Positions 37,497 to 53,245 of a stretch of 64,000 nt of DNA are shown here, in pieces. Location of the stretch: the NCBI RefSeq assembly GCF_019393635.1, contig NC_057861.1, forward strand, positions 172,455,577 through 172,519,576, written 5' to 3'. The notes beneath the pieces are model-generated. The model was given only the letters and a program-made list of their open reading frames with translations. It was not told the origin of the DNA and did not search any database. Within the stretch, counting starts at the first letter, position 1; each line of letters starts with the position of its first letter. A program made the translations under genes and the position numbers. The DNA is from Dromiciops gliroides. Taxonomy: Eukaryota; Chordata; Mammalia; Microbiotheria; Microbiotheriidae.

Positions 37497-39210
37497 TAGT
37501 TTCTTTTTTTAGGAAGCCTAAATTTATTTTGTTTTGTGTTGTTTTGTTTTTTTCCCAATTTTTCCCAATTGCTCCTAGTTGTGTGTCCTGGGGTCAAAAA
37601 GCAAATATCCTTTGTCAAGGTGACAGCTTTTCAAATATTTCAAAGAGATTTATCATGTACCCACAATATCTTCTCATCTCCAGGATAAATGTGCTCAGTT
37701 CCTTCAACTAATACTTATATATCATAAACTTGAGGCCATTCTGTATCCCATTTTTCCTGCTCTGGACACTTTCCAAATTATTAATGTCCTTTTAAAATTG
37801 AGCATCCAGAACAGAAACCAATACTCCAGGTATGATTGGACTGGGGTAGATTTCTCTCTTCATATGGCCATACCCCATGAACTTTTTTGACTGTGATATC
37901 ACACTACTGACTAATGTCGCACTCACAATCCACTCAAACCTTCAAAAATTCTTTTCTAACCACAACTTCTACATTTTCTACTTGTGAAGTTGATTTTTTT
38001 GGAACTCAAGGGCTAGACTGCATTAATCCTTATTGAATTTGTTCCTACTCAATTTGGCCCAAAGTTCAAGCTTGTCAAGATCTTTCTGAATTTTGACTGT
38101 CATCCAAATGTGTTAGCATACCATCCACTGTAGTGACATCTCTGTTCTCCTGAATTTGCCTCCATGTCTTTATCCAAATCATAGATGAAGAATACTTTGT
38201 ATGACACAGATTGAAGAAAATAGTTAGAAGAATCATCAGTTTATTTAATCAATGTAGAAACAATCTGGGTGATGAAGAGCCCCAGATAGATATCAATGCC
38301 AATTTAGATTTTTGTATAGACATTTCCCCTTCCTTTGATAGGTAGTCTAAACCTGAATATAGTCATTTGAACAGATTGTTCAGTTCAGTTCAGTCTTTTC
38401 ACAAATGTGTCTTAACATTATCCTGCTTATGAGAAAATTGTATATTCTGCTACCTGAAGTATACTTGCTTCTGTCAACACTAACTTGTGGCTCTGATCTT
38501 TATCAATGTTTCCAGGACCACCAACTTTGTTTACATGTTTAATTCACTGACTCAGAAAAAGTTACTGCAATATGATATTGCACTGTCCATGCTTAATGAC
38601 AGCAATTCAAGAAGTGTTTACCCCACATTGTTCAAATAATTTGAGCAATGTTTTTTTTGTTTGTTTGTTTTTTTACTCATGACATGGTCCCTAGAGGGAA
38701 GTAATCATTCCATTCCAATTTCTCATTTTCAGTTCTTTTTAGTAGATTAGTTAAAAATGCTGCTCTTTAGGTATAAAATGTGACTATTAAATTTTGTTTT
38801 TATCAGCTTCTATGGATATAAATTCCATGGATCGCTATATTTATGTCAATACCTCCCACTAATTATATATTTAGCCCTATCTCTCCTCTGAGATTTAATT
38901 CCACATTACCAATTTGCTTAGTGGATATTTCAAACTGAATGTTTCAGAGAAATATCAAATTCAACATGTCAAAAACAGAACTCTTTATTTTTTCTCCAAA
39001 AGCTATCCCTCTTTCAAATATACCTCTTGCTTCAAAGATACCACCATTCTTCCAACATTCAAGATTCATAACCTTGGTTTCATTGACTCTCCATCTCCCT
39101 CACCTCACTCATCCAATCAGTTGCCAAATCTTGTCATTTCTTCTCCTACAATATTTCTTATATCTTAACCCTTTTCTCTATTCACATAGCTACCACTTAA
39201 TTCATAATCT

Positions 39211-39445
39211 TAGTCAGCTAGATGGCAGAGTGGATACAGTGCTGGGCCTAGAGTCAGGAAGACCTGAATTCAACTCCAGCCTTAGACACTTACTAGCTGT
39301 GTGACCCTGGGCAAGTTATTTAACCTCTATTTGTCTTAATCCACTGGAGAAGGAAATGGCAAGCCACTCTAGTATCTTTTCCAAGAAAACCCCACGGACA
39401 GTATGGTCCACAGGGTCATGAAGAGTCATATATGACTGACCAGAT
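39211..39445 (+). mobile_element. Composite SINE
   Basis: Head 'agtcagctagatggcagagtg', B-box-like 'gaattcaactcc', then 'ggagaaggaaatggcaagcca' and 'ccacagggtcatgaagagtc', the tail type of the composite SINE group. Confidence 0.82.
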
Positions 39446-39837
39446 AAGAAAATTGAGGTTTCTGGGAGGTGATTTGTCCAACATCATGAAACTAAATAGT
39501 AGCAGATTCCATAGAATCATAGAACCTCAGATTTGAAAAGGATATGAGAGGCCATCTATTCTAAACAATATCTAGCTGATATTTCCCTCTGGAGCAGGGA
39601 TTCTTAAGTTTTTGTATCCATAACATTCATACTTTTTTTTTGCAATAATCCGTATTATTGTTCCTTTTTTCTGAGGTTATGCAATTTTCTCATCTGAAAA
39701 ATGGATATAATGCTAAGTGTATTATATATCTTACTACAGTGTGATGAAGAAAGCACTCTGCAAGCTATGAAGTTTATTTTTAAAGTACTATGTAAAGGTC
39801 ACAATAATATTTTAAGGCTCTATTATTTTGTTTGTGT

Positions 39838-41170
<1,333 letters not shown>

Positions 41171-41212
41171 TCTCATTGGCCCATATTTAAATCCAAAGAT
41201 GTGTAGTGGTAC

Positions 41213-41831
41213 TGTAAGGGCCAAAATTGGCATGGGGGAATTAATTGGGTGGATCGCTTTAATATTGGGGTAAGAAAGGAGATGAACAGTCTCTTTCAAA
41301 AAGCAAAACAGGGTTTATTAATGGGAACAAATTTAAAATGCCAGTAAGGTTAATAGAACTAGGGACAATGAAAAAAAGGGAATAGGGGAAGGAAAAAAAT
41401 ACAAACCGCAAACTCACCACCACCCAGATTAAGCAGTTTTCAAAGAGGATTAGCTGCACACCGTTCCAGCATCTTGCTCCCTCTCCAACTCACACCAGAA
41501 TGTCTTCTTTCCTCCCTTCTTTCTCCCAGAAACCCCCCTCCCACAGGAAACCCGGCCTTCCATACACACAGCCCCAAGCTAATTGGCTGACAGCCCTGAT
41601 TGACAGAATCAACAGATGGCTCTACAAAAGCCAGCCATCCAGCTTCTGGACACCAGGGATCACCTGACTGCCCTCAATGAGCTTCTGGTCATGGCAGGGC
41701 CATTCCCCATTATAATTTGGCCAGGCCCATGCAGGCACGGGGGTGTCTGGCACGAGGCCAGCGTGCACAGGTGCCTGCCAGGGCCTCCAATCCCAGCCAA
41801 AGAAACCCCAAATCACAACCAATTCCTTACA
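41213..41831 (-). mobile_element. Solo LTR of an endogenous retrovirus
   Basis: The 619 bp element has inverted termini TGTAAGG and CCTTACA. On the minus strand it runs TGTAAGGAATTGG to GGCCCTTACA. It has a TATA-like 'ttataatgggg' near 41710 and AATAAA in 'attaataaaccc' near 41312, placed as promoter and polyA signal of an LTR. No clear target duplication is seen. There are no viral genes; open frames here are shadows. Confidence 0.7.
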
Positions 41832-42168
41832 ATATTCTAGACTGTATCTTCCAGAACAAAAATTGCTACAGCTCCCCTTCTGGGTTCTAAGGGATACCTA
41901 TCTGCCAAGTTGATTTGTCTCTAATTTCCCTTGACTTGAGCCTCCAAGTCCTCCTCCATTCTTAGCTACCACTAATGAGCACCCCCATTTCATTTAACTA
42001 ATTAATATGAATTACCTTTACAAAGCCATATTTAATTTGAAGATAGACGCAAAAAGAGACATGGAAATATCTCCCCCAACACTTGGGGGTTTACTCTCCC
42101 CTATATCACTTTTGTCCTTTACTACATGCATTTACCCCATCAGGTTCACTTCCAAATGTGGTACAGTT

Positions 42169-42192
42169 GATGGATGGATGGATGGATGGATG
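42169..42192. repeat. (GGAT)n microsatellite
   Basis: About six GATG units. Confidence 0.85.
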
Positions 42193-43156
42193 AATCTACA
42201 TCTCTGCTACTGAAAAACTAGGCTGGGCAGGCCTCTCTTGGTTGTCTTCTGGTAAATCCCAGAACTGACTATAGCTCTAAGACATTGAGAGATTCATTCT
42301 CCTTTCAAAGTTTACCATGCTGCAGCCATTTTCTTGATTGATTTTTCATTTTTGAAGTTCATTTATGCAATTAGGACCCATGTAATATAATGCTTCATTT
42401 CTGCTGCTGAGATGTCAGTCTAAGCTTTTTGACTTAGAAAATGAATAAACTCTAAAGCAGCTATAAGCAATCAATACTTTATTATGAAGATTACTATTTG
42501 GAAATACAAAATCTGAATAAATTTTTGATTAAATTTTTGATTAAGATCTTTCCCACTTTGGAAGACATCATAATGATGTTATCCATATTCACATTCCTAC
42601 TCTCCAGCTTCCATATATACATTGTGTGAGCATACTATTTTGCACATAGTAAGTACTGAATAAATTTTTATTGACTGACTAAATGAGTGATTATCTGCTT
42701 AATTCAAAGCAGCCTCTACTCCTTTCCCCTCAACCCCAGTGTAGTTATAAGGCAAAAAGAGACATGGGTTTTTTTTGGGGGGGGATTTGGAAGTATATGT
42801 AGTATTGAATTATATAGATTATTATATAAATATTCTTCTTCACTTTAAATACCAGTGTCTGAAACTGATGGAGAGTCCTACATTTGGAATGTAATACTGT
42901 GTAAACTACAAACATCACACATTTGCCTGCTCACTGCAGAAAGAGTCAGTTGCCTCACTGCTCTGCTCTCAGTCTCTCCTCCCTCTTTGTACAGATGATA
43001 TGAAAGGTAGGTGGAGACAAGGAGTGAGCCCAAATATCTTAACTAATTAAACCAACAAGTTTTTTTTCACCCTTTTTAAAGTTACTTTTTATTTCTGAAA
43101 GCAGCTCTTAATGCAAGTCAAAAGCAGTTCCTGAGTGATTGCAGTAAACAGTGTCT

Positions 43157-43180
43157 TTTAAATATATATATATATATATT
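43157..43180. repeat. (AT)n microsatellite
   Basis: Short perfect AT run. Confidence 0.85.
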
Positions 43181-43930
43181 GCAATTCAGCTTGTTTTGGT
43201 TCTGCCCTAATTTACCTCCCAGTTTTCAAGTTTAACCACAGCTCCTTTCACTCCAGAATGTGCAAACCAACAAATTTTTAAAAGCTGATTCTGAAGCAAT
43301 CTGTCACTGGTCTACAGGCTTCAAGATTATGATTTTTCTCATCATAAGGCCTATCTACTTCAAGGGTATTCACTCAATTTTAGTGAAGTTACTAATATAT
43401 AGAATGACAATAAGCAATTTCTGTACCTAAGGTAAGTTGTGGTAGCTGGGATGTAATGGATGACAAGGAAGAAGGAGATTGGTTCACTTGGGATACAACA
43501 GACAAAAGGAAGAAGCTGATCCCACTATGGGGATGACATGAGCAGGGGAAGAAATGGCCTCAGTACAGTTCTGTTATCACCTTCTCAATTTTTCATCCTG
43601 TGGCAAAGCCTCAGCTATCATGACCTAGTTTCTACTCTGTTCACTTGAGGCTTCTAGGGTTTTCCCAGAAAACTTGGGAATTTTGCTTTTTAAAATAAGA
43701 AGACTAAAGACCATCTCAGAATGATACTGTTTCATCTGGACCCAAATATTTCTCCTTCTACTTTTCTTGTTTGCCTTAAAGATAAGTCTAGCAATGTTTG
43801 TGATAATCTTCCTTCCTTTCAGTGTGCTTACTCACTTCATGCATCTGATGAGATTTCACTTCTCTCTCCTTTAGAATAGAAAGAATGTCCTTTCAGACTC
43901 AGTCTCTCCCTTTAGTCCTTGGTCATTCTT

Positions 43931-44087
43931 TTTGTTGTTGTTGTTTTTGTTTTTGTGGGACAATAGGGTTAAGTGACTTGCCCAGGGTCACACAGCTAGT
44001 AAGTGTCAAGTGTCTGAGGCCAGATTTGAACTCAGGTCCTCCTGAATCCAGGGCCGGTGCTTTATCCACTGTACCACCTAGCTGCCC
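43931..44087 (-). mobile_element. tRNA-like CORE-SINE, 18 bp TSD
   Basis: Flanked by tagtccttggtcattctt at 43913-43930 and 44088-44105, with no mismatch. Confidence 0.95.
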
Positions 44088-45306
44088 TAGTCCTTGGTCA
44101 TTCTTAAAGAGCTTATATATTCCCAATAAAGAAAAGGAAAAATATGCTTGGGTCCCTACAATATCATAAATTTTTGTGGTTGTAAAAATCATTCTTTTTT
44201 CAACCTATTCTCAGCCCCCCCCCCATTTTATCAAAATTAATTCCTTCTAAATTTTGCTTTGGGGGAATAATATGGAAGTATTAATTTCAAGTTTAAGAAA
44301 ACAGAATGGATCAAATGAGTGTCTGCATGTATTTTTAAGAACAACCACTATGTAATCAGAAGTATACATCTTCCTGAATGCATGATTATTATCAGAGGTG
44401 GCGGCTGACCCAGCAGCTTCATGCTTCTTGAAAACTATAGATTTCACATTTCAGCTTTTCATTTCATTTCTAGACAGATAGGAGTTCTCCTGAAAGATGT
44501 CATTCTGCAACCTTATCTCTGTCTCCAGTCTTTAATCCTTTGTGAGCTCAAAGTCCAGGGCTGTGTAATGATTAGGATGAGGAGAGCAAAATTAAGAAAT
44601 AGAATAAGAAGATCCAAATTTACTGCATATGCTATTTTATAAAATGAATGTTTGACTTCTGTTGAAAAATAATATTCCTACTTTTCAAACAACCTAAATG
44701 TCCAAATGGAAGTAGGTAAAAGATTAATATTCATTGTGGTATTTGTTATCAATTACAAGATAGGATTGTATTTAGTTACTTTATTTTTGAGGCCACTCAG
44801 ATACTGAGTTTCCTGAATCCAAAGGCTAGATATGTAGGGACTGGTTCCAGGAAAACCAGCCCCCAGGTCATTTACTTTGGGTGAATGATACAAGAATTTT
44901 GAGACTTTTCATAGATAAACTTTTCATATCATAGTGGCACCCATTTGCATTAGTTAAGGAGGCAGCCTCTTATCAGGTATTGCCCTACATCCTAGCCTAC
45001 AGTGATGATGGAAACAAAACTATTTGCTGACATGGGAAAAACTCAAGTTTGTGGAAATCTCTGTGCCTCCACTTTTTTTGCATTCTAAAATTGGGATTGA
45101 TCAATCATTTTATCAACTAGTTTACTAGAATTATAGCAGCATCAGTGGTTTGACCTATTAAGACCTTAACCTTTGTCTTTGGAAGACAATCTTGTTTTTG
45201 GAAGAAATGTGTCCTAGTAATATAACAGGCACTGTTGTGGTTCTTGCTAGTTTTGTGATTGGTTTTTAGTTAACATAACATTCTAGTACTCTTAGTATTT
45301 ACTCTA

Positions 45307-45560
45307 GAACAGTGGTTCTCAAAGTGTGGCCTGAGGAATCCCTGACATCCTTTTAGGAGGTCCTCAATTTCAAAATCACTTTCTTAATAATATTAAGATG
45401 TTATTTTCCTATTAAAATATTCCTCCCTTTTCCAATTACATATATGAATGATGCCATATTTTCTTCATATACTTCAACCAGAACTACATATCTCAGATCT
45501 AATTAAAGAAGGCATTAAAGAGATTTGCAAAAATATGTAAATTAATGCAACTTCTCATTT
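45307..45560 (+). mobile_element. Old hAT (Charlie-type) DNA transposon fragment
   Basis: 'cagtggttctcaaagtgtgg' is a typical hAT terminal repeat, followed by 'ggaggtcctcaatttcaaaatcac' and 'taataatattaagatgtta'. The other end is not clear. Confidence 0.6.
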
Positions 45561-46399
45561 TTTTGTTTAGGAAAATATAATTATTTTACTAAATTGTCAT
45601 TCATGCAATATGTAATACATTTATTAAGTTTAGTTATTTAAAAAATAAATATTTAAAAAATTGACCAGTTTTAATACCTAATGAAGTAAATAGCACACTG
45701 ATTTTAGTACCAATGAGTAAAGAGTGGTGAGTCATAGTTCCCTGTGCCAATCAGGGATAGGATTGGGTTAATAAATAGCTGCTACACTTATATCCTGGTT
45801 GAGACAGGAAGATCTAGTCTCAAAAAAAAAAGGAGAAAAAGCTAAAGGCATATGGAACAATAAGACTAAAGTTTTAACAATGTTATATAATGGAGTTCAT
45901 CAGTCAGTAAGTACTTTGTTAAATGCCTGCTGGATGCCAGACTAAACACTGGGGATACAAAGAGAGGAAAAAGATGGTGCCCGCCATCAAGGATCTTATA
46001 ATTTAGTGAGAGAAGCAACAAGCAAGCAAAAATGTACTAACTAATATTTGATATGTGTTTGTCTTGTCTTGCCTGGATTCAGGCATCCACTTTACTTCTC
46101 AGTCACTTCTACTATGGCCTTCACCCTCAATTCCTCCCCACCAGAACTCGGAGATTAGAACAAACCATGGCCCACCTGTTGTCCTTCTCATTTTACACAG
46201 GCTAAGCTGGACCATCTTCACTTTCTGTTGATAGCCAATGGTAAACATTCTTTGTTAATGTGACTGAAAGACATGAAAACATTTCCAAAGTAACATGCAA
46301 CTCTCAATCCCTTTTCATTTTTTCTCATTTATTTGTTGGTTGTGATCTTATAAGAAAATAGCTTAAATTCCCTGAGCTTCCATTTTCTCATCTGTTCAG

Positions 46400-48560
46400 A
46401 ATGTACAATAGCTTATTCAATCATTTCCCAAGTGATGGCAAGCCCCTTAGTTTCCAGGTTTTTGTCCACACAAAAAGAGATGCTATAAATATTTTTGTGC
46501 ATATGAGACTTTTTCCTCTTTCTTTGATCTCTTTGGAGTATCAACCTAATAGTAGCATTTTTGAGTCAAAGGGTATACACAGTTTAACAGCTTTTTGGGT
46601 ATAGTTACAAATTGTTTTTCCAGAATGACTGGACCAGTTTATATCTGTACCAACAGTGCATTAATGTCAGGTACATTAATGTTTTCCTACAACCTCTCCA
46701 CAATTTGTCATTTCCTTTCTTTCTTACTGTTTTTGGTCAACTTTGCCAATCTGGTGGGTGTGTGGTAGTATCTCAGAGTTGCTTTAATTTGCATTGCTCT
46801 AATTTTTAATAGGCATTTTAAAATGCCTATTGATAACTTGTATTTCTTCCACTGAAAACTACCTATTCATGTCTTTTGACCATTAATCAATTTAGGGAAT
46901 GGCTTTTCTTATAAATTTGATGCAGTTCTCTAAATATCTTAGAAATAAGATGTTTATTAGCATGGTAAAAAGTTTTAACAGTCGGTTAGATAATGGAGAG
47001 ACACCAGTTTTTTTTTAGGACCACCCTTTTCGGGGGGAGACCAACAGCATGAGCTATAAACACCAGTCCGCCTGCGACGCACGCCAGATTGCCTGCTAAG
47101 CACTCGACTTCTGGGGTGCGAGCTTAAAAGGCAAGGAGAGAACGGAAGTGGGGCCTTTTTCCTGCTCTGCTGGTCTCCTGGCTGCGCTGCAGAGACAGAC
47201 GTGGACTGGAGTTTGACTCGGCCCGGCTCTCGGTTAACAGCACGTGCTTGACTCGGTCTCTCTCCCCAAAGGTGGCCTTCGGCTTTTGGTGAGTTTTATA
47301 TGGAATATAGACTAAGCCTAGACTTAAGACGATTTGTATTGTATTTCTACTTTCCTATCCTTCTAATCAACATCACCTTGTGACTACCATACAATAAAAG
47401 CTCTATCTAGAAAACCAGAAGCTTCTTCCATTTACTAGTCTGGGAGAGAAATTAAGGGAAAGGTTAAGTAGGGTAGATTTATGATCTAATATCCAATTTT
47501 AATCTCACATTAGAGAAACACTGAAGATTTTTCCTCAACATCCCATTTCTTTTCTAATTTTAGCTGCATTGATTTTGATTGTGCAAAAACTTTAAAAACT
47601 TTATGTAATTAAAATTGTCCAATTTATTTCCTGTGAACCTCTGTATTTCTTGTTTGGTCATGAACTCTTCCTCCATCCATAGAGCTTACTGTTAATTTAT
47701 TCCATGCTCTTCTAATTTGTTTATATTGTCACCCTTAATATTGAAATTATGTACCCATTTGTAGCTTATCATGGTATACAGTGTGAGATATTAGTCTCAA
47801 CCTACTTTCTGCCATACTATTTTCCAGTTTTCCAAACAGTTTTTGTTGAATAGTGAGTCCTTTTTTCCAATAGCTAGGATCTTTGAGTTTATCAAACAAT
47901 AGGCTACTGTGTTCATTTGCTATATTATATATTGTATAAATCATTTTCATTGATTAACTTCTCTATTTCTAACTAGAGTCAAATTATTATGACAATTACA
48001 GCTTGGTAGCCTTCCTTCTCACTTCTTTTTTGATTCCCTTGATATTCTTGTTATTTTGTTCCTGCATATTAATTTATTTTTTTCTTGCTCTATAAAGTAA
48101 TGCTTTGGCAATTTGATTGGCATGGTCCTGCATAAATGAATGAATTTAGGTAGTATTGTCATTTTAATTATATTAGGTCAACCTACCCATGAACAGTTCA
48201 CATAGTATTTTGTAATTCTATTCACATGGTTCCTGTGTGTTTCTTGGCAGGCAGACTCACAAATAATTTTGTATTGCTTATAGTTATTTTAGATATAATT
48301 TTTCTATCTCATCCTGTTGGATTTTGTTGGTGATATATAGAAATGCTAATGATTTGTGTGGGTTTATTTTATATACTGCAACATTGATGAAATTAATTGT
48401 TTCAGCTAGTTTTTTTTGGCCGACTCTCTAGAGTTCCCTAAGTGAACCTTCATATCATCTGTGAAAAGTGATAATTTTGTTTTTTCTTTGCCTATCCTCA
48501 TTCCTTCAATGTCTTTTTATTGTCATATTACCACAGCTAGCATTTATAGCCCTATATAGA
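46400..48560 (-). mobile_element. L1-type LINE fragment, split by a solo LTR
   Basis: Typical antisense marsupial L1 text: 'gccaatctggtgggtgtg', 'ttttgaccattaatcaattt' and 'ttgcttatagttattttaga'. It is cut at 46961-47508 and resumes 'attagagaaacactgaag', with continuity if the insert is removed. Confidence 0.72.
46961..47508 (+). mobile_element. CpG-rich solo LTR inside L1, 5 bp TSD
   Basis: The 548 bp insert is flanked by attag at 46956-46960 and 47509-47513. It has a 'gcttaaaaggc' TATA-like site near 47125 and AATAAA in 'acaataaaagctc' near 47393, giving a U3-R-U5 layout on the + strand. CpG content is high for the neighbourhood. The exact ends are uncertain because no clean TG...CA pair coincides with the duplication. 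Confidence 0.65.
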
Positions 48561-49370
48561 ATATCTATGTTTCAAATATTAGTTTTGCTACATATTTTAC
48601 AGTGTTGTTGTAAGCAAAATGCTTTGTAAGACTTAAATAGCCACTGAAATATGAGCTGTTAGTTTTTAGAACAACTAAAGGGGAATAGGTGAAATTTCTT
48701 TCAGGGAAGAATAGTTTCCCAAAAAATGGTATATCATCACCTCAAATAAAGAAGAAAGGATAGGCTACTTTTCAATGTTACAAACTAATTTCATAAATAT
48801 TTTTTGAGTGTTTTCTGTATGCATAGTACTATGGAAGATGTATGAAAAATAGAGGGGATCTTTGTCTTCCCAGAATTATCATTTTGGTTTGTGAAATAAA
48901 ATATACATGCATGAAACTGTTAAGTGGCAATGTGTTTTGCCTGGCAGAATATTAAGTGCCTCTTCACTAACTCTCTGAATTCTACCCTGCGTACAAGGCA
49001 CAAATCAAGTCTTCTATATAAATAAGATAGTTTGTTTCTTTGGCTTATATTGCTACTCTAGCCCATGGTGATCTCTCCATACTCTGCATTTCTATGGCAA
49101 TTATTGCCAATAACATTCATCTGGTACTTCAATTTAATTTGCTTCAATTAAAATATTTATTAAATACCTTACTTATATTCAATTTTCTATCCTATCTATC
49201 TAATTGAGTACTGGAATTAGTGGCAAGAGACTTGGGTTTAAGTCCTGGTTCCAAAACTAACATGTGGCTCTAGGGAAGTCCTAAACTAGCATGAAGTTTA
49301 GTTAATCATCATTATTGATGTTGTTATCAGTAATAATAGCTACCATTTATATGAACCACTTTATGGTTTA

Positions 49371-49395
49371 TAAATATATATGTATATATGTATAT

Positions 49396-49428
<33 letters not shown>

Positions 49429-49430
49429 AA
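49371..49430. repeat. (TA)n(CA)n(TA)n simple repeat
   Basis: Three dinucleotide blocks in a row. Confidence 0.9.
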
Positions 49431-52400
49431 ATTTCATTTGCTATTATTATTCCCCACCAATGAGGAAATTGAGGCTAAGAGCAATTAAGTTTGTGACACA
49501 GGTAGTCATTGTCTGAAAAATTATTTAAGCTCAGGTGTTTCTGACTCCTGTCCCCTGTGCTACCTCTAAAATAATAGTAATTTATACTTGAACAAAACAA
49601 TTAATAATAATAACAATAACTCTATAGGGTTGTTGTGAAAAATTGCTTTGTGAATTGTAAAACAATATCTAAACATGCTATCATTATTTTGTTACAATTA
49701 CACTCATGGCCCCCAATAAAGTGTCCTCAATAAAAACCTCAATGAATTAGATACTTGTTTAATGTGCATTTGAATAAAATAGTAAAATTTATTATCCAAG
49801 AATCAGAACTTCTCTGATTCTTCACCAGTGGTTTAAAGTTGTGGCTCTCCCAAAGAGTATGCCCACATGATATGCCTAAATAGGCTACAACCTATCATCA
49901 AAGAAGAGCTATGAAAGTGAATGGTATAAAGGGTAACATAGGGAAGGTATATAACTGAAAATAGATGAGATGACTGTGCAATAAGAGTAAGAGCAAGGTC
50001 CATATCCCTCAGATGGACTGATGGGCATTACTGATTTGGCCACTACATGATGGCAAGAGATCTAGATAAAAACTCCTAGCACATTGGCCAGATGCCCTGT
50101 AAAGGATTTATAGGAGGACATGGACAAGGATCTCACACACAATGCTGCATGTGATATAATAGCTTAGATCTGCTTGGTCAATTCTACCAGGCTGGACGTG
50201 ATGGTCATTTAAAGGCCTGTGACTGACTATTGACTAGGGTCCCTCACTGTCAGGATCATCTGGAACAGGTACCTTCTTCAAATAGAGGAATCTAGAGGAA
50301 GAATTGAACTTTTCGAGGACTCTGAACTCAGGATATACTTTATATTTTTCAAAAACCTTCACATATTTATCCTTTATGATAAATGTAAGACCAAGAAATA
50401 CAAAAAGATTTATATATTTAGGAAAATGACCCACCCATTCAAATTTATTGACTTTCATCGGAAGTAATATTCTTGTAAAGACAGTAATGCACAAAGATAT
50501 CATTGGATCATAGATTTAAAGAAGTTGCTTAATGTTTCCAAGTCAACTTGGAAATGAAGGATTCTCAATAAATTGAAATTGTTATAAAAATGAATCCAGA
50601 AGGGAGTTTAGAGGTCATCAAGTCCAGCCCCCTCATTTTACAGCGGAAACTGATACCCAGAGATATAAAGTATCTTGCTTAAGTCACACAACCAGTAATT
50701 CCTAATAAACTGCTTTTTTTCCTAAGGATTAAGTTTACTCTAGCCAACTCCACTGCCCCTGCCCCAAAAGAAGGATGATTAGATGACCTCTCTAAATTAA
50801 TTTTCACCCTTGCAATTCTGAGTGTACTCAAACTAAGGATTTGTACTGTTAATCTTTTCAATAATAATAAAAGACCTTTTAAAAAGTAATAGCATGATGT
50901 TTGCCAGGGGTTTGGGATATAAACAAGTCAATAGAGAAGAACTCAGGTGGTTTATGGAAAAACCTCTATACCGAAACATACATTACAGATCTCTTCAGAC
51001 AGAATTGATTTTACAATAGGACTTTCAGAACTTTACCATTAAATGAAAAAGGAAAAGGCAACTTTCCTCTTCTATGTAAAGATTGTCCTTGACAGAGGCA
51101 GACAGGTGGCACTTTTACTCAGTAGGGTCCTTCTTGTCCATCTGAAACTAGAGCCACAGGTGGCTGAGGATTGAGAGTACCATTTTTGAAAGGAACAGAT
51201 CACAATAAGTAGGGTTTATGAAACAAAGCTTTATGCAAACTTAATGTAGTGTATGCATCTCAACTGTGTGCGGCAAGACCCAGAAAAAAACAACAACAAA
51301 CTATAATGGTATGATTAATGGAAAAGCAAACATTGGTAAAGGAAAGGAAGAGAGACACTTCTCTTTGGTATCTGTATTTCTCTGGGCAAATGCTTTTAAA
51401 CCAAGTGCTGCAGGAGCATGAATAAAAAGGGAGGCCCTTAGTTTATGTCCTTACTGAAATAAATATTCAGATGGCAATATTTCATTTGTGCTTTGATTGA
51501 AGATTTTTGTCTCTGCTTTTTATTTCAACAAGATGAAAAATAATTGCCTTCCCTCTGTGTGTCCTCTTGATGCTAGACATAGAGTATATATTTAAAATAA
51601 GGCCTCCCTTTTTTGCTCCTCAAAAATGCCCAGGGGCCAGATATTAAGGCTATCTTAATTAGAAAACTTTGGGGATCACATTTTTTTGGGGGGGAAAGTA
51701 CCAATTTTAATATTCTGACCAAACAAACTTGTAAGCAAGCATGTTCTGAAGAAATGTGAGACACATAAGACAGTTCTTGATTAAACAAATACTTTTACTC
51801 AACCAAATCATCAAAGTTTTCCAGAAAGTATACTGGTAAAATGCTAGGTTACATCTCTAATTTATGGTAGAAAAAACTCTCCTATCTGTAATTTCTTTAG
51901 CACTATGTAAATATTTTGGCTTTTGTTACCTTCCTTTACTCACTGAATTAAGTGAGCTACTTAATCCAATAACAAGTTGGTTTAGGTATACGCCTCATTA
52001 GCTCTAGAGAATTCCTTCATCTCTGTTGCTCAAGTAGGGGCAAATGTTACCACAGGGAGCTATTTCCTCCAATGAAGAGCCTAGCACTGCTCTGGAGAGG
52101 CATTAATGATATCGGATCATTGCAAAACTTAAAAATAATACTGGTTAAGAAACAGAAAGAATACATACAAAACACAGTAGTAAATGATTATAGTAACTTT
52201 GAATTTGACAAATGTAAAGATTTAAGATTTGGGGATAAGAATTCATTATTTGGTAAAAATTGTTGAGAAAACTGGAAAGCAATCTGTCAGAAATTGGGCA
52301 TGGGCTAATATCTTAAACCATTTACCAAGATAAAGTCAAAATGGATCGATGACCCAGCTATAAAGGGAGATATCATAAGAAAATTAGAACATGTTATTAC

Positions 52401-53162
52401 CTATCAGATTTATGGATAGAACAATTTTTGAATAAATAAGAGATAGAGAGCATCGTGAGGTATAAAATGGATAACTTTGATTATGTTAAATTAAAAATAT
52501 TTTGTATAAATAAAATCAATGTAGCTAAGATTAAAAGGAAGGCAGAAAAATGGCAAACTTTTTTTATACACAGTTTTTCAGATAAAGGTCATATCTTAAA
52601 TACATAGAAAACTTTATCAAATTTATAAGACTATGAGTCATTTCCCCAATTGATACATGATTGAAGGATATGAATAAGCAGTTTTTCAATGAAGAAATCA
52701 AAACTACATATAGTGATATGAAAAAGTGCTCTAAATCATTAATGATTAAAGAAACACAAATTAAAACAATCTTGAGATATCATTTTATACCTAGCAGATT
52801 AGATAAAATGATAGAAGAGGAAAATAACAAATGTTGCAGGGGATGTGGAAAAATTGGGATATTAATACACTGTTGGTAGAATTGTGAACTTATCAAGCCA
52901 TTTTGGAGAGCAATCTGGAATTATGCCCAAAGAGTTATAAAACTGTGTACAATCTTTGACCCAGCAATACCACTATTAGATCTGTTTCCCAAAGTGATTA
53001 GGGAAAAAGAAATGAACTTATATGTTATAAAATACTTATTGTAGCTCTCTTTGTGGAAGCAAAAAAACTAGAAGTTGGGGGATTGCCTATCAACTGGGGA
53101 ATGGCTAAACAAGTTGTGATATATGATTGTTATGGAATACTACTGTGCTATAAGAAACGATG

Positions 53163-53245
53163 ACCTGCTAGCTGTGTGACCTTGGGTAAGTTGCTTAACC
53201 CTCATTGCTCGGCCAAAAAATAAAAAAATAAAAAAATAAAAAAGA
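53163..53245 (+). mobile_element. 5'-truncated SINE nested in L1
   Basis: Only the SINE 3' half 'ctgctagctgtgtgacc...ctcattgctc' and an (AAAAAAT)n tail are present. The L1 text 'gatga' is repeated on both sides. Confidence 0.8.

Noticed and set aside
50234..50503. 89-codon minus-strand open frame
   Set aside because: No start context, splice context or known protein; the surroundings look like old repeat.
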